A model generated the notes under the pieces. It saw nothing but the letters and a program-made list of their open reading frames with translations, had not been told where the DNA came from and made no database searches. The position numbers and the translations under genes are program-made. Of a stretch of 42,376 nt of DNA, positions 25,662 through 34,230 are shown piece after piece. This DNA comes from an uncultured Spirochaetia bacterium (lineage in GTDB: Bacteria > Spirochaetota > Spirochaetia > JABEVK01), in the NCBI GenBank assembly GCA_937960645.1, contig CALGPJ010000006.1, forward strand, positions 210,868 through 253,243. Reading direction: 5' to 3'. Every line of letters begins with the position of its first letter. Positions within the stretch are counted from its first letter, which is position 1.

Positions 25662-27145
25662 CAGGTGAACAACTTGGGATCGTGCATTAAATTTTGGGGA
25701 TATTCAAGCCCGGTAAAGAGCTCGAACTGTTCCGAGGCTTGCTCGACAAACATCTCCACCCCCCGAATGATTTGACAGCCCCGAGATTGTGCATGCTCCA
25801 AAAATTTTGTGATTGGGGGATTGTAGATGATATCGTAGGCGATCTCTTTTCCCGACCACGGATAAAAGGAAAACGGATCGACATCGATCTGGTCCGCCAT
25901 CCCCGCGCTGGTCGTCTGAATGACGGCATCCTGATGCTTTTCCACTAAATCCAGCGATTCCGGTGCCAACGGAGCCGCTAGTGCATCGAGGTCCCTGGCG
26001 AGCGCCTCTGCCCTTGCGAAAGTACGTCCGAGAATCAGCACCTGGGCACCGGCTTGCTTCAAAGCCCAGACGACACCGCGAGCGGCCCCGCCACTGCCGA
26101 TCACCGTAATTTTTTTTCCTTTCAGGTCCGAGCATCCCCATTTTTTGAGCAGGGGCCGCAAGAAACCCAAGGTGTCCGTGTTGTGCGCCGCCCAGCCTCC
26201 GGCGGTCAACACCAGGGTGTTGGCCGCTTTACAAGCGCGTACAGATTCCTCCGTAACCGCAGCGAGATGGGCGGCCTGTTCCTTAAAGGGTATCGTGACA
26301 CTCACCCCCCGCAGATTCACATATTCCCGAATCCGCAGCACATCTTCCAAATTGTTTGCCAGAAAGGGCAGATAAACCGAACGTATACCCAAAGCGCGAA
26401 ATCCGGCATTGTGAAAAATCGGACTTTTGGAATGATGAATGGGATTTCCCACCACGCCATAAACGGCATCGTCGGATGTCCATTGATGAACACGGTACAC
26501 TTCCTTCAACGTTTTGGGATCGATTTGCCCCAGGTCGTTGGGGCCTGGATGCGAGGTTGCATACGTCCAGAGAGATCCCAGGGCCGAGCCGAGGACCCTT
26601 GTGGCCAGGCCATACGCTCCCATCCCGATGATGACCCTTGGCAGATTATTTAGCTCCTCGGCCAGTTCGAACACGTTCCCCAGCGTCGAAGAGTCTTTCA
26701 GAGCGACGGCAATTTTTACTGCGTCCGAGCCCCGAAACATGGCTCGCGCTCGCTCAGCGGCATCCGGCGGCAGCCCCTGAAAATCATGGAAACTTCGAAG
26801 GATTTTACCGCCCCGGGAGCGATACTCGCTTTCCAGGTTTTCCGGCAAGGGGTGGCCTTCTTCGATGTCCCACCAATCCCAGCCCTCATCGCAGTGCATC
26901 TGATAAAAGGCCAGGCGGTCTTCGTCATCGCCGCGATAATCACCGCCATCCGTAGTGCGCCGAAGCGTGAGGATGTTGGGAATTTTACCCAGGAGTGGCC
27001 AGGTTCGAAGTTTTGTGCGCTCCTCGGGGCGCAGCTTATCGGCCCGGAGTTCGACCATATCGACCCAGTCCCTGTGCTGCTCGTACACCTCGAGGTCACG
27101 GGCCAGGCTTTCTTCGGCAAGAACAAGGCAGATGTTCAGTGGCAC
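25661..27145 (-). CDS. aroDE: Bifunctional 3-dehydroquinate dehydratase / shikimate dehydrogenase
   Basis: A 494-residue fusion catalysing two consecutive steps of the shikimate pathway. Residues 1 to about 215 are a type I dehydroquinase: VELRADKL, the catalytic His in SFHDFQG (H120) and the Schiff-base Lys in AVKIAVALK (K144). Residues about 226-494 are shikimate dehydrogenase: VVGNPIHHSKSPIFHNAGF, the catalytic Lys in VTIPFKEQA, NTDTLGF and the NADP-binding GSGGAARGV. This fusion order is known from plants, chlamydiae and some spirochaetes and planctomycetes. The start is GTG, overlapping the stop of the upstream secreted-protein gene by one base (TAGTG). It is the last gene of the icd operon. 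Confidence 0.95.
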   Translation of the reverse strand: MPLNICLVLAEESLARDLEVYEQHRDWVDMVELRADKLRPEERTKLRTWPLLGKIPNILTLRRTTDGGDYRGDDEDRLAFYQMHCDEGWDWWDIEEGHPLPENLESEYRSRGGKILRSFHDFQGLPPDAAERARAMFRGSDAVKIAVALKDSSTLGNVFELAEELNNLPRVIIGMGAYGLATRVLGSALGSLWTYATSHPGPNDLGQIDPKTLKEVYRVHQWTSDDAVYGVVGNPIHHSKSPIFHNAGFRALGIRSVYLPFLANNLEDVLRIREYVNLRGVSVTIPFKEQAAHLAAVTEESVRACKAANTLVLTAGGWAAHNTDTLGFLRPLLKKWGCSDLKGKKITVIGSGGAARGVVWALKQAGAQVLILGRTFARAEALARDLDALAAPLAPESLDLVEKHQDAVIQTTSAGMADQIDVDPFSFYPWSGKEIAYDIIYNPPITKFLEHAQSRGCQIIRGVEMFVEQASEQFELFTGLEYPQNLMHDPKLFT

Positions 27146-27633
27146 TAGAGATCGCTCCGGTAATAGTAGAGATCGTTCAATCGGTTATTGGTGAACTTCA
27201 GCCGCAATCGCCGGGGAAAACCCAGAACGGGGAGCTCGTAGGTAAACCAATTCTCGTCCCGATAACGCGGTGGCCCGATCAAGGATTCGACCTGCTCACG
27301 GCTCATTCCCATACTCAATCCCATGAACCTTCCCTGAAACCGTTGGTCCACGCGAATCTGCCACACCCGGTTTTTGTACCAGAAAAGGTAGACGAATTCC
27401 GAATAAAAGTGCACCACTTGAATGATGTCGTCTCCCGTCTTGCTGGCCAGAACTTCCTGGGGTGCTCCTAAAAGATCGTAGGTTTCCGAGGGCAACATAC
27501 CCAGGAAATTGCTGAGATCGACGTTCGCCGTCGATGGGCTTGCGGAGGTACCGGAGGGAAAATCCTGGGCGGTCACACAGGCGACAGGCAGGAAAACCAG
27601 GAGGACCGAAAGCCATAAGTTACCCGTCTTCAC
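27145..27633 (-). CDS. Secreted protein of unknown function
   Basis: A 162-residue protein with a signal peptide (KTGNLWLSVLLVFLPVACVTA, cleavage before QDF). The mature part has two similar-looking segments, LPSETYDLLGAPQEVLAS and MSREQVESLIGPPRYRDEN, each followed by strands such as VYLFWYKNRVWQIRVD. This recalls the small repeat fold of SmpA/BamE-like proteins (helix, GPP turn, strands), although I cannot assign it firmly. The GTG start is supported by AAGGGGG just upstream and overlaps the stop of the preceding gene (GTGA). Alternatively it is a lipoprotein using the Cys in VACVTA. Confidence 0.65.
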   Translation of the reverse strand: MKTGNLWLSVLLVFLPVACVTAQDFPSGTSASPSTANVDLSNFLGMLPSETYDLLGAPQEVLASKTGDDIIQVVHFYSEFVYLFWYKNRVWQIRVDQRFQGRFMGLSMGMSREQVESLIGPPRYRDENWFTYELPVLGFPRRLRLKFTNNRLNDLYYYRSDL

Positions 27634-28181
27634 TGGTCCCCCTTGTTGGAATAACGATGTAACCAGTAGGCCAATACCAAACTTCCCCCGAGAATCAGCA
27701 AAAAGACGGGCCACCAGCGCCCCACAAAGGCGGCAAGACCGATGTTGACCCACTCCAAACTGAAGACCAGGGCCAAAAACGACAAAACCAGAAGAACCCA
27801 GGATGGGATGAGCAAATTGATCCGTTTGCCATGATGGTAATTAAAGGCAACGGGAATAAAACTCAATCCGGTAAACCCGACAAAGAGGGGCCACAACCGA
27901 TCGATCCAGGGGCCATTTTCGTCGGGCCAGAAATTGTTGGCGAGCAGTATCAACGCGGAGACAAAAACCAGCATGTAACCAAGAAACAAAAATCGAGCCT
28001 TGGCCCTGGCACGGTTTCGGTAAAACCGTACGATGAGTACCAAACCCAGGACAAGGGGAATGACACCCCCCAGATCGAACAAAAGTTCCACCCCTCCGAG
28101 ATTCCAGAGAAGGAGGACAAATCCTGCCAAAATGAAGACAATTCCCAAAACAAACATGAGCCGCGTGCCGCTGTGCTTCAT
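27630..28181 (-). CDS. LiaI/LiaF-like polytopic membrane protein
   Basis: A 183-residue protein with about six membrane segments: MFVLGIVFILAGFVLLLW, GGVIPLVLGLVLIVRFY, FLFLGYMLVFVSALILL, LWPLFVGFTGLSFIPVAF, LLIPSWVLLVLSFLALVF and RWWPVFLLILGGSLVLAYW. The repeated W-P-x-F/L-(x)2-G pattern is typical of the LiaI-LiaF-like (DUF5668) group. Such proteins act in envelope-stress sensing in some bacteria, which is only suggestive here. The start overlaps the icd stop by one base (TGATG), so it is cotranslated with icd. No two-component genes are adjacent. Confidence 0.65.
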   Translation of the reverse strand: MKHSGTRLMFVLGIVFILAGFVLLLWNLGGVELLFDLGGVIPLVLGLVLIVRFYRNRARAKARFLFLGYMLVFVSALILLANNFWPDENGPWIDRLWPLFVGFTGLSFIPVAFNYHHGKRINLLIPSWVLLVLSFLALVFSLEWVNIGLAAFVGRWWPVFLLILGGSLVLAYWLHRYSNKGDQ

Positions 28182-29485
28182 CAGCCCCCCATGTGCGCAA
28201 TGATGGCGTCTCCGAAGCGCGAACAGGAAACCTCGGTCGCACCATCCATGAGACGTGCGAAATCGTAGGTGACCGTCCCGGCTTCGATCGCCCCCTGCAG
28301 TCCTGTTTCAATGAGTTGGGCCGCCTCGTTCCACCCCAGGTACTCGAACATCATCACCCCGGAAAGGATGACCGAACTGGGATTGACCTTGTCCAGATTG
28401 GCATACTTGGGTGCGGTACCGTGGGTGGCTTCGAAAATGGCATGGCCGGTCAGGTAGTTGATATTCGCTCCCGGAGCGATGCCGATTCCCCCCACCTGAG
28501 CGGCAAGGGCGTCGCTCAGATAGTCCCCGTTGAGGTTCAAAGTGGCAATCACATCGAAGTCCTCGGGACGGGTCAGGACTTGTTGTAGGGTGATGTCGGC
28601 GATGGCATCCTTGATGATCAAGCCCGCACCGGGCTTCCCTTCGGGTATACGGCACCAGGGGCCATTGTCGATTTCTACCGCTCCAAACACCTCACGGGCC
28701 AAACTATACCCCCAATCCCGAAACGCCCCCTCGGTAAACTTCATGATGTTGCCTTTGTGAACGAGGGTAACGCTCTTTCGTTTATTCCGAATGGCGTAAT
28801 CGATGGCGCTATAAACCAATCGCTCGGTGCCCTGTCGGCTTACCGGTTTGATCCCGAGCCCGACCACCACGTCCTCCGAGCGGGGAGGCAGCCCGACCCG
28901 TCGGCGAAGATCCTCCCAGGTTTTTACCTGGTCTTTTTGACCGAATCGGATCTTTTTGAATTCGTTGGGAAAATGCCCTTCCAAAAAACGAAGTAGGCTT
29001 TCCGACTGTTCGCTTCCGCCCACATATTCGATCCCGGCGTAGATGTCCTCGGTATTTTCCCTAAAAATCACCATATCGACGAGCTGCGGCTTTTTGACAG
29101 GTGAGGGCACGCCGCGATACCACTTAACCGGCCGCAGGCAGACATAGAGATCCAGCATTTGCCGCAGGGCCACGTTGAGACTTCGGATACCACCGCCAAC
29201 CGGAGTCGTCAAGGGTCCCTTGATCCCCACCAGATGCGACTTAAAAATTTCCAGAGTTTCATCGGGAAGCCAGCTGCCCGTGAGTTGAAAAGCCTTCTCC
29301 CCCGCCAGGACCTCCTTCCAATAGACCTTTCGTTTTGACTGGTAAGCCTTTTGGACCGCTGCATCGAATACACGAACGGCACTCCTCCAGATATCGGGCC
29401 CGGTTCCGTCCCCTTCGATGAAGGGAATTACAGGATCGTCGGGAACGGTGAGTCTGCCATCGACCATCGAAATCGTATTTGCCAT
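28181..29485 (-). CDS. icd: NADP-dependent isocitrate dehydrogenase
   Basis: A 434-residue enzyme of the E. coli Icd type that converts isocitrate to 2-oxoglutarate and CO2. Conserved blocks include [39 protein letters not shown] (with the Ser that Icd kinase modifies in enteric bacteria), [20 protein letters not shown] and [17 protein letters not shown]. The Lys-Tyr in that last block marks NADP rather than NAD specificity. I use ATG 29485: a TATATT box sits seven bases upstream, so the longer frame would start before the transcript. It leads the icd - LiaF-like - secreted protein - aroDE operon, whose genes all overlap by one to four bases. Confidence 0.95.
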   Translation of the reverse strand: MANTISMVDGRLTVPDDPVIPFIEGDGTGPDIWRSAVRVFDAAVQKAYQSKRKVYWKEVLAGEKAFQLTGSWLPDETLEIFKSHLVGIKGPLTTPVGGGIRSLNVALRQMLDLYVCLRPVKWYRGVPSPVKKPQLVDMVIFRENTEDIYAGIEYVGGSEQSESLLRFLEGHFPNEFKKIRFGQKDQVKTWEDLRRRVGLPPRSEDVVVGLGIKPVSRQGTERLVYSAIDYAIRNKRKSVTLVHKGNIMKFTEGAFRDWGYSLAREVFGAVEIDNGPWCRIPEGKPGAGLIIKDAIADITLQQVLTRPEDFDVIATLNLNGDYLSDALAAQVGGIGIAPGANINYLTGHAIFEATHGTAPKYANLDKVNPSSVILSGVMMFEYLGWNEAAQLIETGLQGAIEAGTVTYDFARLMDGATEVSCSRFGDAIIAHMGG

Positions 29486-29492
29486 GATCAAG

Positions 29493-29521
29493 AATATACC
29501 GAATGTGCCGAATGACCGCAA
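29493..29521 (-). promoter_or_regulatory. Promoter of icd, likely leaderless
   Basis: On the minus strand, TTGCGG (29521-29516), a 17-base spacer and TATATT (29498-29493) precede the icd ATG by seven bases. No Shine-Dalgarno is present. The divergent lipoprotein promoter starts 16 bases away. Confidence 0.5.
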
Positions 29522-29537
29522 CATGAACGCTCCCGCA

Positions 29538-29565
29538 TTGACAACTTTGAAGCATCGCTTATTGT
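29538..29565 (+). promoter_or_regulatory. Promoter of the TPR-like lipoprotein operon, likely leaderless
   Basis: A perfect TTGACA (29538-29543), a 16-base spacer and TATTGT (29560-29565) stand six bases before the ATG at 29572. There is no Shine-Dalgarno. Confidence 0.6.
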
Positions 29566-29571
29566 AAAATC

Positions 29572-30597
29572 ATGTACGTGTTCCTGATCCTGCTTCTTTG
29601 TGGGTGTTCTCTAACCGAGGGCTGGATCGGGGATTTGCCCGAAACCGAAAAAGAGTTTTACTATCGAATCGGGAGTGATGCCTTTTCGGAGGCTGATTTC
29701 ATCCGAGTTCAAAGAATCGGCGCCTATCTCGCCGCAAAGGATCGTCATCAGGATCTGGTAGGTTTGTTGCGGGAACCCCGGATCCGAGCCGCATGTGCCC
29801 CCTACATCGATTTCCTTGATTACCTGCTGGCGCTGAGCTACAAAGAAACAGGTCAAATATCGCTGTCTTCTCACCTTTTTCAAAAGCTCGCAACGCAACG
29901 AGCGGAGATCGTCTATCAGGGACAACCGCTTCAAAACATAGTTCTGCAGCACCTGGTGGAAACCATCGACGACCCGCTGGAACGATTACCCTTCATGAAA
30001 CGGCTGTTGGCCTACCAGGGCAATACGGAACAAACCCTTTTACGAAGCTTTTTCCTGGGCAAAACTTATCAGGAAATCGGTCTTTGGGATCAGGCCATCG
30101 ATTCTTACCGCTATACGCTGAGTTTTCCAAATGCCACCGAAATCCTGGATCAGGACAGCTACAACAAAATTCGGTCTTTGATCGCCTACCAAAACAGTCC
30201 CGGCAACAGGGTTCAAAAGGACCTCGATCGGCTGATTCAAATGGTCAAGGAGGCACAGGAAAGAGGAAATATCGAAAACCTCGCCAAACTCCAGGCCAGT
30301 TCCGATTTCGTCATCCGCTATTGGGCTCAAAACGAGAATCATCATCCGACGCCCGAACAGGATACTTTCCTTCGAGGATTGATCGAATTTTCCCGAAATT
30401 ATAATGGGGAGAACATTGTTAAATGGGAAAATGGGCTCAGCGAGTTATCGAACTCGAACGAAGCCTACGTGAAAACCACGAACTGGTTTGCAGAATGGGG
30501 CACTGTCCACTTTTATTTTCGCAAGGTTTTCTATCCGCCCAACCCGGAAATTCACGATCATTGGGAATGGGCAGGCGTTCTTTTAGGAGGCAAATGA
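29572..30597 (+). CDS. Helical-repeat (TPR-like) lipoprotein
   Basis: A 341-residue predicted lipoprotein: MYVFLILLLCGC ends in a clear lipobox. The mature part is helical, with TPR-like helix pairs (LLALSYKETGQISLSSHLFQ, FFLGKTYQEIGLWDQAIDSY), and ends in an aromatic-rich segment. It heads a four-gene envelope operon and overlaps the lytic transglycosylase start by four bases. Periplasmic lipoproteins with such repeats often recruit or regulate cell-wall enzymes, which is the inferred role here. I know no specific family. Confidence 0.75.
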   Translation: MYVFLILLLCGCSLTEGWIGDLPETEKEFYYRIGSDAFSEADFIRVQRIGAYLAAKDRHQDLVGLLREPRIRAACAPYIDFLDYLLALSYKETGQISLSSHLFQKLATQRAEIVYQGQPLQNIVLQHLVETIDDPLERLPFMKRLLAYQGNTEQTLLRSFFLGKTYQEIGLWDQAIDSYRYTLSFPNATEILDQDSYNKIRSLIAYQNSPGNRVQKDLDRLIQMVKEAQERGNIENLAKLQASSDFVIRYWAQNENHHPTPEQDTFLRGLIEFSRNYNGENIVKWENGLSELSNSNEAYVKTTNWFAEWGTVHFYFRKVFYPPNPEIHDHWEWAGVLLGGK

Positions 30598-31907
30598 TGA
30601 GGCTTTTGGTTACGATGGTTTTTCTGGGAACACCGCTCTTCGCGCAGTTTGCCACTTCGGACATGGATATTGTTGCAAACCTGCAACCGCCGGAAAGTCA
30701 AATCCTTGCCTTCGAGGGCTCCGCAACCCTTGCCATCGAACCGAACTACTTTACCAATTGGTTCCAATCAATTCCCGACATCGACCATCCCCTCGTCAAT
30801 CACTATGAAAGATTGTATCGAACAACCCAGCTGAACTATATTCGAATTTCCCTGGAACGAGCCCGAAGTTACAAAGATTTGATTTTTCAAATCCTCGATG
30901 AGCTTGGCGCCCCTCGTGAACTTTTTTTTCTTCCCATCATCGAATCGGCTTTCACCAGCAACGCGACCAGCCGGGTGGGCGCCGCCGGTATTTGGCAATT
31001 CATGCCCCGCAGCGCCGTTCCCTACGATATGAACATTACGATGTGGCTCGACGAGCGGCGGGATTTTCTCAAGAGTACCCGGGGAGCGATCAAAAAACTT
31101 TTGGATGAGTACCAAATCTTCAAGGATTGGCACCTGACCCTGGCAGCCTACAACTGCGGTGTCGCGCGGATCCAGCGTATCCTGAACACACATGGCCCCA
31201 TCAGCTTTTGGGAAATGGCGGAACGCCGGCTTTTGCCACGCGAAACAATTCACTACGTTCCGAAATTCCTGGCTGTCGTGCGTGTCGCCAGCCAGGCCGG
31301 CCGTATGGACCTGCCGCTCAGCTGGGAATCGGAGTCGCAGTACGCCATCGTTCATATTCCCTTTCAAGCGGACCTGAGCCAGCTTGCCCGAGTTGCCGGT
31401 GTCGATTACCAGCGCTTGAGGTCCTTCAATCGGGAGCTCCTCTACGGAATTACCCCAGATGGTGGGCATGACCTCAAAGTTCCCCTCGAATGGGAAGAAA
31501 CCATCAAGTCGGCCCTGGCCAATCCTGAGCTCTCCCGCCTGCGCTTTTACATCCATCGTGTGCGTCGGGGTGATACCCTCAGCGCCTTGTCGTCACATTT
31601 CGGTGTACCCACGACCATGATTCAACGGTACAATAACAATGTGGCCCCCAATCGGCTTCGCTTGAACCAGACCCTCATCATTCCGATCGTTCATGGTGGA
31701 AGGTTGACACCCCCGCCCGCTCCGGCGGCTCCGATTGCCAGATCTGTACGCAACCACGAACCCGGAGACTACGTAGTCCAACAGGGAGACACCCTCTGGT
31801 CTTTATCGCGTCAGTGGAACACGAGTGTGGAGGCAATTAAACAGGCCAACAACCTCGGTTCCTCCCATTCGCTGCGGGCAGGACAGGTGCTCAAAAGGCC
31901 TCGATGA
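30594..31907 (+). CDS. MltD-like lytic transglycosylase with two LysM domains
   Basis: A 437-residue secreted enzyme that cleaves peptidoglycan glycan strands. A short signal sequence (RLLVTMVFLGTPLFA) is followed by a family 1 SLT domain (about 80-230) with the catalytic Glu-117 in FFLPIIESAFTS, then SRVGAAGIWQFMPRSA and LAAYNCGVARI. Two LysM modules lie at about 315-362 (RRGDTLSALSSHFGVP) and 390-437 (QQGDTLWSLSRQWNTS). Two ATGs lie three bases apart after GGAGG; the first shares ATGA with the upstream stop. Architecture matches MltD. No lipobox is seen, in contrast to E. coli MltD, so anchoring may come from the neighbouring lipoproteins. Confidence 0.9.
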   Translation: MMRLLVTMVFLGTPLFAQFATSDMDIVANLQPPESQILAFEGSATLAIEPNYFTNWFQSIPDIDHPLVNHYERLYRTTQLNYIRISLERARSYKDLIFQILDELGAPRELFFLPIIESAFTSNATSRVGAAGIWQFMPRSAVPYDMNITMWLDERRDFLKSTRGAIKKLLDEYQIFKDWHLTLAAYNCGVARIQRILNTHGPISFWEMAERRLLPRETIHYVPKFLAVVRVASQAGRMDLPLSWESESQYAIVHIPFQADLSQLARVAGVDYQRLRSFNRELLYGITPDGGHDLKVPLEWEETIKSALANPELSRLRFYIHRVRRGDTLSALSSHFGVPTTMIQRYNNNVAPNRLRLNQTLIIPIVHGGRLTPPPAPAAPIARSVRNHEPGDYVVQQGDTLWSLSRQWNTSVEAIKQANNLGSSHSLRAGQVLKRPR

Positions 31908-32734
31908 AGAGCTCTCACGTTTGCAGTAAGGCATTCATTTTACTTTTGAGCGTTTCAGCTTTTGGACAGAGTTTCGAAACGAATTTCGAGATTTTCTGGC
32001 CGGAGAACTTGCTGGTGATCGACGTTCAAGCCCCCCTGGTCAGCGGCCAGATCCTACCTGTACGCAGGCTTCAGACCGAGAATCTCGTCAAACAAAACCT
32101 TTCCGAAATTACACTTGCGGCCGTTTCGAACATCGTCGTCGACTATCGAGGAACCATCCGTGATTACGCCATAGAATCGCCGGCCCTGTACTCCTACCTC
32201 TTGAGTCTCAGTGAAAAACTCGTCCTGGACTTTAGCCGTTCCAACACCGAGTTCACCCGCTTGCTTTCCCGCTACAGTCTTCCCTTGACCCACCTGATCA
32301 CCCCCTTTGTCCGCCACGATCGACCCCTGAGCGTTCGTGGCAGCTTCGACCTCAGGGGTGCCGATGACATTACAGGACTGGTGATCTACGCGGCAGGACA
32401 GTACCCTGTTCACGGAGAAAACACCCTGGCCCGCCTGCGACCCAGCCTGTTTCCTCGAATCCTCAGTCAAAGAACGGAAGTCATCTTTTCCAGGGAAACC
32501 CTGGAACCGAACCTTCTGCAACGCCAGCCACCGGTTCTCTTCTCCAACAATCTAGCCGAGGCCCCTTTTCGACAGCGAATCGGGAACCGCCCCTTTCGAA
32601 TTACCCTTCACTCCATCTATGGTGTGTTGCGCAATGACTTGATCCTTCTCGATGAAGACGTTGAACGCTTACTCTCATCCGAAAACGGACTGAATATCTT
32701 GACCGAGGGGCGGATCGTTATCATCATCGACTAA
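31904..32734 (+). CDS. Secreted protein of unknown function
   Basis: A 276-residue protein with a signal peptide (KAFILLLSVSAFGQ, cleavage before SFE). The mature part is beta-rich, with many short hydrophobic strands (NLLVIDVQAPLVSG, ITGLVIYAAGQYPVHG) and an acidic C-terminus ending in VIIID. I recognise no domain. It is the third gene of the transglycosylase operon, overlapping the upstream stop by four bases (ATGA), which argues for a periplasmic or outer-membrane role with the wall enzyme. A link to a spirochaete-restricted family is possible but not shown. Confidence 0.7.
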   Translation: MKSSHVCSKAFILLLSVSAFGQSFETNFEIFWPENLLVIDVQAPLVSGQILPVRRLQTENLVKQNLSEITLAAVSNIVVDYRGTIRDYAIESPALYSYLLSLSEKLVLDFSRSNTEFTRLLSRYSLPLTHLITPFVRHDRPLSVRGSFDLRGADDITGLVIYAAGQYPVHGENTLARLRPSLFPRILSQRTEVIFSRETLEPNLLQRQPPVLFSNNLAEAPFRQRIGNRPFRITLHSIYGVLRNDLILLDEDVERLLSSENGLNILTEGRIVIIID

Positions 32735-32745
32735 GAGGAACTGAA

Positions 32746-34206
32746 TTGATCAAATATATCCAACTGTTTTTCATCACATCGATTATCATATCTTGCGGAC
32801 AACAACCCGATTACGCTGTACTGATTTTTTCACCCAACGATTGGTCGGAAACGGAAGTCTACGTCGTCACAGGCGAGAAGTCCGTCGATGGCATATTTTT
32901 TCTCGAATTGGAGTCCTCGGGGGGCCAGAAACTCTGGGTGGAAGCCTGGAGGGTGGAAAGGGCCAAATCACGCGCTGCAGCCGAAGAGCTCGCATCTCGA
33001 CCTACCCAACGCTACAAAACCCTGTCCCAGGGGGCCCGACTCTGGTCCAAACCCGAGTCTTCATCCCCAATGGTCAGTCATCTGGGTAAGAACATGGAGG
33101 TTCGATTACTCGGGGAGGTTCCCAACGACGGTCGGTCTTCCGTGCGATGGGTCGAGGTTGTCAGCCGAAACGGTTTTCGAGGCTATATTCCCCGCTACAT
33201 GCTCGGAAATTTGGCGCAGTCCGATGAAGTGTTGACACTCGCAGGACTGCTGGAAAAATCACCCTGGAGGCCGGCCGATTTCGAGGAGATGATCCAATCG
33301 GGAAGGATCAGTATCCATTTGCTCTCCCAGGACATGGGATTGAAAATCTCTCCTGAGGAAGGCATCCTGAATTTCAGCACCCTTTCCCCTGCAAGGGATA
33401 TCATACAGGAAAGTATCAAGTTTTCAGCCATCTCCGAAATCGCCGACAGCCAGAGAGAATTTCTGATTCAGGGTCCTGTTCAAGCACGCTTGAAATGGCT
33501 GTCTCCCAAACAGCTGCGCTTGTTTATCACACGATCGACCCAGGAAGAAACTTTCGACTTTATCAGCTTCCAGGGCGAGGCCCAGGATAGACTCGTCGCT
33601 GCCATCTCCGCGGAAAGAGCCAAACGTGAAGAATACCTGAGAACTCTGGTATCGGTGTCGACTCGGTGGCAAAGCGAGGCTTACGGCAGTCTCGTCATTT
33701 CTGACCAGGCCCAATACGAATGGGGAGGCATGGATCGCCTCATTCCCTACCTCAAAATAGAGCTCGAGTCAGAGATGGAAAGACTGTCACTCTCTGTTGG
33801 CGACAATTTCAATGAACAAACCGAGGGAACCGGTGTCGAACCTGACACCTCCCGGTTGAAACCCTACTTGAAATGGTTAGGCGCTGTCACCCATGGTGGC
33901 TATCAGGTCCTCGATGTGGCTTCGTACGAATGGCGCGGACAAATGGCCTTCGATTTTTACGCTCCTCTGCCGCCCCAAACCCTGCCTCTGGTACCCAACT
34001 CCGGATTTCCGATGGGGCTCTTTCTCTACCTGGATGAGGGAGATGCCGCCCCCCTCCCCTTTGCGGTTGGCCTGGACAAAGAGCAGGAAGTCGTCAAGGG
34101 CCTGGTGCTCATTCCCATCCCCAACATGGAGCTTCAAGGGGAGGGCCAATTCATCGAAACTCTGCCCAGAAATCCCATCATCCTATATTTTAGACCGGTG
34201 TATTGA
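32746..34206 (+). CDS. SH3-domain lipoprotein of unknown function
   Basis: A 486-residue predicted lipoprotein. The TTG start is supported by GAGGA six bases upstream; no ATG fits. The leader MIKYIQLFFITSIIISC ends in Cys-17. An SH3-like domain spans about residues 85-155 (GARLWSKPESSSPMVSHL, then RWVEVVSRNGFRGYIPRYML). The remaining ~330 residues are mixed alpha/beta with no known fold, including YFRPVY at the very C-terminus. As last gene of the transglycosylase operon it may help place the enzyme at the wall. Its stop lies 24 bases from the convergent coiled-coil gene, with no terminator between. Confidence 0.7.
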   Translation: MIKYIQLFFITSIIISCGQQPDYAVLIFSPNDWSETEVYVVTGEKSVDGIFFLELESSGGQKLWVEAWRVERAKSRAAAEELASRPTQRYKTLSQGARLWSKPESSSPMVSHLGKNMEVRLLGEVPNDGRSSVRWVEVVSRNGFRGYIPRYMLGNLAQSDEVLTLAGLLEKSPWRPADFEEMIQSGRISIHLLSQDMGLKISPEEGILNFSTLSPARDIIQESIKFSAISEIADSQREFLIQGPVQARLKWLSPKQLRLFITRSTQEETFDFISFQGEAQDRLVAAISAERAKREEYLRTLVSVSTRWQSEAYGSLVISDQAQYEWGGMDRLIPYLKIELESEMERLSLSVGDNFNEQTEGTGVEPDTSRLKPYLKWLGAVTHGGYQVLDVASYEWRGQMAFDFYAPLPPQTLPLVPNSGFPMGLFLYLDEGDAAPLPFAVGLDKEQEVVKGLVLIPIPNMELQGEGQFIETLPRNPIILYFRPVY

Positions 34207-34230
34207 CCGACTGACCCAGTCAAAATGTCA

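Noticed and set aside
34207-34230. A small GACT/AGTC hairpin between the SH3 lipoprotein and coiled-coil genes as a shared terminator
   Set aside because: The stem is only four or five base pairs, and there is no T tract on either side.
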